A stretch of 64,000 nucleotides of DNA from Inquilinus sp. Marseille-Q2685 (GTDB lineage: Bacteria > Pseudomonadota > Alphaproteobacteria > DSM-16000 > Inquilinaceae), in contig NZ_CAKAKL010000012.1 in assembly GCF_916619195.1 (NCBI RefSeq), forward strand, positions 1-64,000, read 5' to 3'. The notes below the pieces were generated by a model. It was not told where the DNA came from and made no database searches. It saw only the letters and a list, made by a program, of their open reading frames with translations. Shown here piece after piece: positions 58,373 to 64,000 of this stretch (within the stretch, counting starts at the first letter, position 1; each line of letters starts with the position of its first letter). A program made the position numbers and the translations under genes.

Positions 58373-58478
58373 CGCGTTCCTCCTGATGCCCCGCCCCGTC
58401 GATCGGCGCGGCGTTGCAAGCGGTGGTCGGTTGGTGCCTGAAGCAGGCCTTCGACCGAAGGCCGGCGAGACGATGTTA

Positions 58479-58492
58479 TAACCAGTTGGTTA
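58479..58492. promoter_or_regulatory. TetR operator 1 of the sugar-acid island
   Basis: TAACCA-GT-TGGTTA is a perfect 6-bp inverted repeat with 2-bp spacer. It lies in the divergent region between the ABC operon and the TetR gene and matches the site at 59310-59323 except in the spacer. Confidence 0.75.
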
Positions 58493-58580
58493 CAAGCTAG
58501 ATCGATGCGATGATGGCTGTCAACACGAACCCCGGCAGCGACGCTGCGTCGCCTCCGGCCCTGATCGAGGCCGCCACACC

Positions 58581-59261
58581 GTGAGCATCAGCGACGAGAC
58601 CATCGACGCCCCGACGAAAGATAAAGCGAAACGCCCCGCCACCAAGGCCGTGCGCGACCCGGAGCGCACCAGCGCCGCGATCCTGGCCGCCGCGGTGAAG
58701 GAGTTCATGGAGAAAGGCTACAGCGGCGCACGGATCAACGAAATCGCCAAGCGCGCCGGCGCCAACAAGCGCATGCTGTACCATTATTTCGGCGACAAGG
58801 AGGCCCTGTACCTGGCGGTGCTGGAGGGCGCCTATGTCGCCATCCGCTCGGCCGAGAGCAAGCTGCACCTGGCCGATCACGACCCGGTCGACGGCATCCG
58901 CGAGCTCGCCCTGTTCACCTGGCGGTACTTCATCGAACACCCGGAATTCCTGAGCCTGCTGCAGACCGAGAACCTGATGAAGGCGCGGCACCTGAAGCGT
59001 TCCGCCCGGATCTTCGACCTGCATTCGCCGCTGGTCGCGGTGATCTCCGACCTCCTGAAGCGCGGCGCCGCCAAGGGCGTGTTCCGGGCCGACGCCGATC
59101 CGGTGAAGGTCTATGTCAGCATCGCCTCGCTGGGCGCCTTCTACCTGTCGAACCGCTACACCCTGTCGACCATCTTCCGGCGCGAGCTGACCGAACCCAA
59201 GGCCCTGGCCGAATGGGGCGAGCACATCGCCCAGATGATCCTGGCTTCGCTGCGCCCCTGA
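58581..59261 (+). CDS. TetR/AcrR family regulator of the sugar-acid island
   Basis: This 226-aa TetR-type regulator has the N-terminal helix-turn-helix ILAAAVKEFMEKGYSGARI, then NEIAKRAGANKRMLYHYFGDKEALY (about residues 35-80). The C-terminal domain has FFIEHPEFLSLLQTEN-type features of the TetR_C group found with sugar catabolic genes. The start is a GTG at 58581. Two identical-arm palindromes flank it (58479 and 59310), one in front of each operon, so it probably represses both and its own gene. Confidence 0.9.
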   Translation: MSISDETIDAPTKDKAKRPATKAVRDPERTSAAILAAAVKEFMEKGYSGARINEIAKRAGANKRMLYHYFGDKEALYLAVLEGAYVAIRSAESKLHLADHDPVDGIRELALFTWRYFIEHPEFLSLLQTENLMKARHLKRSARIFDLHSPLVAVISDLLKRGAAKGVFRADADPVKVYVSIASLGAFYLSNRYTLSTIFRRELTEPKALAEWGEHIAQMILASLRP

Positions 59262-59309
59262 TCCGTACCGCGGCCTCTTGACGCGCAGGCCCGTTCCGTG
59301 GTCGGCTAG

Positions 59310-59323
59310 TAACCATCTGGTTA
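59310..59323. promoter_or_regulatory. TetR operator 2 of the sugar-acid island
   Basis: TAACCA-TC-TGGTTA has the same arms as operator 1. It sits 44 bp before the ATG of the Gfo/Idh/MocA gene that opens the plus-strand operon. Confidence 0.75.
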
Positions 59324-59367
59324 CAACAAGGCCGGGGATTCTGCCCGTGCCGCAACGGGAGGGAAGA

Positions 59368-60519
59368 ATGGCCACCCAGCGCCTCGGCCTCATCATGCAC
59401 GGCGTCACCGGCCGGATGGGCTACAACCAGCATCTGGTGCGTTCGATCTGCGCCATCCGCGACCAGGGCGGCGTGCCGCTGCCCAACGGCGACAAGGTCC
59501 TGCCCGACCCGATCCTGGTCGGCCGCAACGCGGAGAAGGTCGAACAGCTGGCCAAGCGCCACGGCATCGCCCGCTGGAGCGACAGCCTCGACCAGGCCCT
59601 GGCCAATCGCGACGACACCGTGTTCTTCGACGCCGGCTCGACCCAGATGCGGGCGGAGCTGCTGACCCGCGCCATCGACGCCGGCAAGCATGTCTATTGC
59701 GAGAAGCCGATCTCCGAGACGTTGGAGGTGGCGACGAAGCTGGCCCGCCACGCCGACGCCCGCGGCATCCGCCACGGCGTGGTCCAGGACAAACTGTATC
59801 TGCCGGGGCTGCAGAAGATCCGCATGCTGCGCGACTCCGGCTTCTTCGGCCGGATCTTCGCGGTGCGCGGCGAGTTCGGCTACTGGGTGTTCGAGGGCGA
59901 CTGGCAGCCGGCGCAGCGGCCCAGCTGGAACTACCGCAAGGCCGATGGCGGCGGCATCATCCTCGACATGCTGTGCCACTGGCGCTACGTGCTGGACAAC
60001 CTGTTCGGCGAGGTGAAGTCGGTCAGCTGCCTCGGCGCCACCCATATCCCGGAGCGGGTGGACGAGAACGGCAAGCGCTACGCCGCCGATGCCGACGATG
60101 CCGCCTACGCCACCTTCCAGCTCGAAGGCTGCGTGGTCGCCCACATCAACTCCTCCTGGGCCGTGCGGGTGCGGCGCGACGACCTGGTCACCTTCCAGGT
60201 CGACGGCACCCATGGCTCGGCGGTGGCCGGGCTGACCCGCTGCTTCACCCAGCACCGGGTGAACACGCCGCGGCCGGTGTGGAACCCGGACCAGCCGCAG
60301 ACCATGAAGTTCCTCGACCAGTGGGAAGAGGTGCCGGACAACGTCGTCTACGACAACGGCTTCAAGGCGCAGTGGGAGGACTTCATCCGCCACGTCGTCG
60401 CCGGCACGCCCTGGAAGTACACGCTGTGGGAGGGCGTGAAGGGCGTGCAGCTGGCCGAGGCCGGGCTGCAGAGCTGGGCCGAGCGGCGCTGGATCGACCT
60501 GCCGGCGCTGGAGCGCTGA
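59368..60519 (+). CDS. Gfo/Idh/MocA family oxidoreductase, first gene of the plus operon
   Basis: This 383-aa NAD(P)-dependent oxidoreductase has a Rossmann start (LGLIMHGVTGRMGYNQHL), the Lys-containing YCEKPISETLEVA at about residue 110 and the catalytic-domain motif KADGGGIILDMLCHWRYVLDNLF. It would oxidise a sugar or sugar acid. The ATG at 59368 is preceded by GGGAGGGAAGA. The DUF993 gene follows after 3 bp. Confidence 0.9.
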   Translation: MATQRLGLIMHGVTGRMGYNQHLVRSICAIRDQGGVPLPNGDKVLPDPILVGRNAEKVEQLAKRHGIARWSDSLDQALANRDDTVFFDAGSTQMRAELLTRAIDAGKHVYCEKPISETLEVATKLARHADARGIRHGVVQDKLYLPGLQKIRMLRDSGFFGRIFAVRGEFGYWVFEGDWQPAQRPSWNYRKADGGGIILDMLCHWRYVLDNLFGEVKSVSCLGATHIPERVDENGKRYAADADDAAYATFQLEGCVVAHINSSWAVRVRRDDLVTFQVDGTHGSAVAGLTRCFTQHRVNTPRPVWNPDQPQTMKFLDQWEEVPDNVVYDNGFKAQWEDFIRHVVAGTPWKYTLWEGVKGVQLAEAGLQSWAERRWIDLPALER

Positions 60520-60522
60520 GCC

Positions 60523-61692
60523 ATGGCTTCCTTGACGCTCCCCCGCGCCGGTGGCGGTCTCGAGAGCTACAACATCAAGAACGCGCCGCTGCCGATCCCG
60601 GCGCCGGGCAGCGCCCCGGCCTTCAGCCGGGTCGCCTATGCCGCGGCACATGTCGTGGCCGACCCGCTGGCCGACAACGATCCCTGGCTGGACGCCGCGG
60701 TCGACTGGGACCGCACCATCGCGTTCCGCCACTATCTCTGGGACCTCGGCCTTGGCGTGGCCGAGGCGATGGACACTGCCCAGCGCGGCATGGGGCTGGA
60801 CTGGCCGACCGCCAAGGCGCTGATCGGCCGGGCCCTGGCCGGGGCGAAGGAGCGGCCGGGCGCGGTGATCGCCTGCGGCGCCGGCACCGACCACCTGCCG
60901 CCCGGCCCCGGCGTCACCATCGCCGACGTGATCGCCGCCTATGAGCAGCAGATCGAAGCGGTGGAAGGCCTGGGCGGCCGGGTGATCCTGATGGCCAGCC
61001 GGGCCCTGGCCACAGCGGCCAAGGGGCCGGACGACTATGTCCGGGTCTATGGCCGGATTCTGGGCCAAGTGAAGCAGCCGGTGATCCTGCACTGGCTGGG
61101 CGAGATGTTCGACCCGGCCCTGGCCGGCTATTGGGGCGATGCCGACCACGACCGGGCGATGGACACCTGCCTGGCCGTGATCCGAGACAGCGCCGCCAAG
61201 GTCGACGGCATCAAGATCTCGCTGCTGTCGAAGGAGAAGGAGATCGCGATGCGCCGCCGGCTGCCGGCGGGCGTGCGCATGTACACCGGCGACGACTTCA
61301 ACTATGCCGAGCTGATCGCCGGCGACGAGCACGGCTATTCCGATGCCCTCCTCGGCATCTTCGACGCCATCGCCCCCGCCGCCTCGGCCGGGCTGGCGCG
61401 GCTGACCGCCGGGGACGAGGCCGGGTTCCACGATATCCTGGCGCCGACCGTGCCGCTGAGCCGGCACATCTTCAAGGCGCCGACCCGCTTCTACAAGACG
61501 GGGGTCGTGTTCCTGGCCTATCTCAACGGCCTGCAGGACCATTTCCTGATGATCGGCGGCCAGCAGAGCACCCGGTCGCTGCCGCATCTGGCCGAGCTGT
61601 TCCGCCTGGCCGACACCGCCCGCGTGCTGCGCGACCCGGACCTGGCCGTGCATCGCATGCGCAAGGTGCTGGCGCTGGGCGGGGTGGAATAG
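60523..61692 (+). CDS. DUF993 family protein, aldolase-like
   Basis: This 389-aa protein of the DUF993 family is distantly related to DapA-type TIM barrels. Characteristic stretches are FRHYLWDLGLGVAEAMDTAQRGMGLDW, ACGAGTDHLPPGPGVTIADV and the lysine in VDGIKISLLSKEKEIAMRR, a candidate Schiff-base position. PTRFYKTGVVFLAYLNGLQDHFLMIGGQQSTRS follows. No reaction is established in knowledge available to me; position in a sugar-acid operon between dehydrogenase and dehydratase genes suggests C-C cleavage (inference). Confidence 0.85.
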   Translation: MASLTLPRAGGGLESYNIKNAPLPIPAPGSAPAFSRVAYAAAHVVADPLADNDPWLDAAVDWDRTIAFRHYLWDLGLGVAEAMDTAQRGMGLDWPTAKALIGRALAGAKERPGAVIACGAGTDHLPPGPGVTIADVIAAYEQQIEAVEGLGGRVILMASRALATAAKGPDDYVRVYGRILGQVKQPVILHWLGEMFDPALAGYWGDADHDRAMDTCLAVIRDSAAKVDGIKISLLSKEKEIAMRRRLPAGVRMYTGDDFNYAELIAGDEHGYSDALLGIFDAIAPAASAGLARLTAGDEAGFHDILAPTVPLSRHIFKAPTRFYKTGVVFLAYLNGLQDHFLMIGGQQSTRSLPHLAELFRLADTARVLRDPDLAVHRMRKVLALGGVE

Positions 61693-61698
61693 AAGATC

Positions 61699-63114
61699 GT
61701 GACCGCCCCCCGCTTGCGCGTCGTCGAGGCCCGGCTGTATGAGCGGCCGGTGCGGTTCCGGCTGCCCTTCCGCTTCGGCGCCGCCACCGTCACCGGCGCG
61801 CCGCAGGCCTTCCTGCGGCTGACGGTCGAGGCCGCGGACGGCCGCCGGGCCGAGGGGCAAGCGGCCGAGCTGATGGTGCCGAAATGGTTCGACAAGAACC
61901 CGGCCCTGACCGAGGCGCAAAACTTCGACCAGCTGCGCCGGTCGCTCGCCATCGCCCGCCCCTTCTACCTGGAAGCGCCCCCGGCCCCGGTCTTCGCCCT
62001 GAGCGCCGCGATCGAGCCGCGCCAGCACGCGGCCTGCGCGGCGGAGGGGCTGGGAGGGCTGATCGCCTCCTTCGGCCTCGCCCTGTTCGACCGCGCCGTG
62101 ATCGACGCGCTGTGCCGGATCGATGGGATCGACGCGGTCACGGCGGTGCGGGCCAACCGGATCGGGCTGACCGCCGCCACCGCGCCGGACCTCGGCGATT
62201 TCGATCTGGACCGGTTCCTGGCCGGGCTGTCGCCGGCCGACCACATCCACGCCCGGCACACGGTCGGCCTGGCCGACCCGATCACCACCGCCGAGATCGC
62301 CGATCGGCTCGACGACGGGCTGCCGCAGAGCCTGGAGCAGGCGATCGCCGCCTATCGCCACACCCATTTCAAGCTGAAGCTGAGCGGCAAGGCCGATTCC
62401 GACCTGGACCGGCTGCGCCGGATCGCCGCCGTGCTGGAGCGGCTGCCGGACTATCGCGTCACCCTGGACGGCAACGAGACCTTCGCCGAGGCCGGGCCGG
62501 TCGCCGAGTTCTGGGACCGCCTCAAGGCCGATCCCGCCCTGGCCCGGCTGCGATCCGCGGTGCTGTTCCTGGAGCAGCCGATCGCCCGCGCCCGGGCGCT
62601 GGCCGAGCCGATCCACGCTTTGGCCGAGCGCATACCGGTCGAGATCGACGAATCGGATGCCGAGATCGGCGTGTTCCCGCGCGCCCGCGCCCTGGGCTAT
62701 CGCGGCGTGTCGTCGAAATCCTGCAAGGGGTTCTACCGGTCGCTGCTGAACCGGGCCCGGATCGCCAAGTGGAGCGCCGAGGACGGCGGCCGCTACTTCC
62801 TGTCGGCCGAGGATCTGACCACCCAGGGCGGCGTCGCCCTGCAGCAGGACCTGGTGCTGGCGGCGCTGGGCGGCACCGGCCATGTCGAGCGCAACGGCCA
62901 CCACTATGTCGACGGCATGGCCGGCGCCCCGGCGGCGGAGCAGCGCGCCTTCCTGGCCGCCCACCCCGACCTCTACGCCGACGCCGGCGGCCGCGCGCGC
63001 CTCGCCATCCGCGACGGACGCCTGGCCATCGGCTCGGTGCTGGCCGCGCGCGGGCTGGGCACGGCCCTCACCCCCGACTGGTCGGCCATGGCCGACGGAT
63101 TCCTGGAGACCTGA
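61699..63114 (+). CDS. Enolase-superfamily dehydratase (mandelate racemase-like)
   Basis: This 471-aa protein has the two-domain enolase-superfamily layout: an N-terminal capping domain and a barrel. Lysines lie in THFKLKLSGKADSD, the first metal ligand in VTLDGNETF, the second in VLFLEQPIARA and the third in VEIDESDAEIG. A further lysine sits in YRGVSSKSCKGFYRS. The arrangement fits a sugar-acid dehydratase or epimerase. It is longer than typical members, with about 60 extra residues near the N-terminus. The start is GTG at 61699, 6 bp after the DUF993 stop. Confidence 0.85.
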   Translation: MTAPRLRVVEARLYERPVRFRLPFRFGAATVTGAPQAFLRLTVEAADGRRAEGQAAELMVPKWFDKNPALTEAQNFDQLRRSLAIARPFYLEAPPAPVFALSAAIEPRQHAACAAEGLGGLIASFGLALFDRAVIDALCRIDGIDAVTAVRANRIGLTAATAPDLGDFDLDRFLAGLSPADHIHARHTVGLADPITTAEIADRLDDGLPQSLEQAIAAYRHTHFKLKLSGKADSDLDRLRRIAAVLERLPDYRVTLDGNETFAEAGPVAEFWDRLKADPALARLRSAVLFLEQPIARARALAEPIHALAERIPVEIDESDAEIGVFPRARALGYRGVSSKSCKGFYRSLLNRARIAKWSAEDGGRYFLSAEDLTTQGGVALQQDLVLAALGGTGHVERNGHHYVDGMAGAPAAEQRAFLAAHPDLYADAGGRARLAIRDGRLAIGSVLAARGLGTALTPDWSAMADGFLET

Positions 63115-63116
63115 CC

Positions 63117-63944
63117 ATGGCCGAGGGCCTGTCCATCAACCTCGCCACCGTCCGCCAGCAATGGGACATGCGCCAGGCGGCCGAGGCCTGCCTGGGGCAC
63201 GGCATCACCGCCATCGCCCCCTGGCGCGACCAGGTGCAGAAGATCGGCCTGGCCGAGGCGGCGCGGATCGTGCGCGACAACGCCTTCCAGGTCACCGGCC
63301 TGTGCCGCGGCGGCATGTTCCCGGCCGGCGACCCGGAGGCGCGGAAGGCCGCGATCGACGACAATCTGCGCGCGGTGGACGAGGCGGCAGCGCTGGGCGC
63401 GGACTGCCTGGTGCTGGTGGTCGGCGGCCTGCCGCAGGGCTCGCGCGACATCGGCGCCGCGCGGCAGATGGTGGCCGACGGCATCGCCGCCATCCTGCCA
63501 CATGCCCGGGCCAGCGGCATCCCGCTGGCGATCGAGCCGCTGCACCCGATGTACGCGGCCGACCGCGCCTGCGTGAACACGCTGAAGCAGGCGCTGGACA
63601 TCTGCGACCTGCTGGGCGAGGGCATCGGCGTCGCCATCGACGTCTACCACGTCTGGTGGGACCCGGAGCTGATGCCGCAGATCGCCCGGGCCGGCGCCGA
63701 GGGGCGCATCCTGGCGCATCACATCTGCGACTGGCTGGTGCCGACCAGGGACCTGCTGCTGGACCGCGGCATGATGGGCGACGGGGTGATCGACCTGCGC
63801 GGCATCCGCGCCGCGATCGAGGCCGCCGGCTTCGCCGGCCCGCAGGAGGTCGAGATCTTCTCGGCCGAGACTTGGTGGAAGCGCCCGGGCGACGAGGTGC
63901 TGAAGACCTGCATCGAGCGGTATGAGACGCATTGCACGCTGTAA
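63117..63944 (+). CDS. Sugar phosphate isomerase/epimerase (xylose isomerase-like TIM barrel)
   Basis: This 275-aa AP-endonuclease-2 family TIM barrel has metal-binding residues at LAIEPLHPMY (Glu), VAIDVYHVWWD (Asp, His), HHICDWLVP (His, Asp) and QEVEIFS (Glu). LSINLATVRQQWDMRQAAEACLGHGITAIAPWRDQ is the first strand and helix. It would isomerise or epimerise a keto-sugar. Its ATG is 2 bp after the dehydratase TGA, so it is coupled in the operon. Confidence 0.9.
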   Translation: MAEGLSINLATVRQQWDMRQAAEACLGHGITAIAPWRDQVQKIGLAEAARIVRDNAFQVTGLCRGGMFPAGDPEARKAAIDDNLRAVDEAAALGADCLVLVVGGLPQGSRDIGAARQMVADGIAAILPHARASGIPLAIEPLHPMYAADRACVNTLKQALDICDLLGEGIGVAIDVYHVWWDPELMPQIARAGAEGRILAHHICDWLVPTRDLLLDRGMMGDGVIDLRGIRAAIEAAGFAGPQEVEIFSAETWWKRPGDEVLKTCIERYETHCTL

Positions 63945-63976
63945 TGGGCACCGTGTAACGGGGTCTGGAGGCGGAA

Positions 63977-64000
63977 ATGGGCAAGACGAGGGTCGCGCTG
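63977..64000 (+). CDS. Start of a further gene of the plus operon (partial)
   Basis: ATG at 63977 follows GGAGGCGGAA, a strong ribosome binding site. Only eight codons (MGKTRVAL) are present. The hydrophobic beginning would fit another Rossmann-fold oxidoreductase, but this is a guess. Confidence 0.5.

Noticed and set aside
59116-62964. A 1282-codon open frame on the minus strand
   Set aside because: It lies antisense to TetR, Gfo, DUF993 and enolase-superfamily genes that have clear family motifs; its composition (Gly/Asp/Arg/His/Val-rich, no fold pattern) is that of a shadow frame in GC-rich DNA.

Overview
The window is GC-rich chromosomal DNA (estimated high 60s to about 70 % G+C) from an alphaproteobacterium. 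Transport and catabolic genes are abundant, divergently transcribed regulators are common, and several families of intergenic palindromes typical of alphaproteobacteria occur. The gene style fits a Rhodospirillales/Azospirillaceae-type soil or rhizosphere heterotroph (Inquilinus-like), but no rRNA or other marker gene is present to prove this. No tRNA, rRNA or CRISPR array was seen.

Left edge (1-6.4 kb) is a mobile-element zone. It holds the end of a prophage (terminase small and large subunits on the minus strand, joined in one open frame through a palindromic repeat). A CGNR regulator and alpha/beta hydrolase pair follows. Next comes a REP-associated tyrosine transposase surrounded by about ten copies of its 18-bp REP (AATTCGGTGACAGTGCAC), which run on to 6.4 kb. 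A 68-aa secreted-type microprotein, a GST, a frameshifted AraC regulator and a truncated ExoD fragment lie between the REPs.

6.7-28.6 kb is housekeeping and general metabolism: a class A penicillin-binding protein, an ornithine decarboxylase with a structured leader, GNAT, TrmH, RidA, a four-gene PotABCD-type ABC importer whose ATPase has a damaged Walker A region, a DapA-family lyase, MalQ, a PfpI/DJ-1 protein, an acetolactate-synthase-like ThDP enzyme, an MFS/TetR pair, DinB, a DCC/saccharopine-dehydrogenase-like pair and a VOC protein.

28.7-35.2 kb is a minus-strand catabolic run: kynurenine-formamidase-like hydrolase, RidA, hotdog thioesterase, aryl-CoA ligase, acyl-CoA dehydrogenase, enoyl-CoA hydratase and SDR. 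The set resembles CoA-dependent 2-aminobenzoate/salicylate degradation but lacks the ring-attacking monooxygenase. An 18-bp operator-like sequence in front of it recurs almost exactly 10 kb away beside a MarR gene, suggesting that the MarR protein controls both places.

35.2-51.5 kb holds a TetR/HlyD/FtsX-type/ATPase exporter, a secreted Asp-box propeller protein, an ABC-2 exporter, a DUF3311 plus sodium:solute symporter pair, MarR, a dienelactone hydrolase-NTF2 fusion, a 15-repeat Sel1 protein, a small secreted protein, an AI-2E-type permease and a SnoaL-like protein.

51.5-64 kb is a two-sided sugar or sugar-acid catabolic island. A minus operon (CUT1 ABC importer, two Gfo/Idh/MocA oxidoreductases, UxaC-type isomerase) diverges from a TetR gene and a plus operon (Gfo/Idh/MocA, DUF993, enolase-superfamily dehydratase, xylose-isomerase-like TIM barrel, and a further gene running off the end). 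Two copies of the palindrome TAACCA-N2-TGGTTA flank the TetR gene. The gene combination does not match a pathway I can name and is the best candidate here for an undescribed metabolic system.
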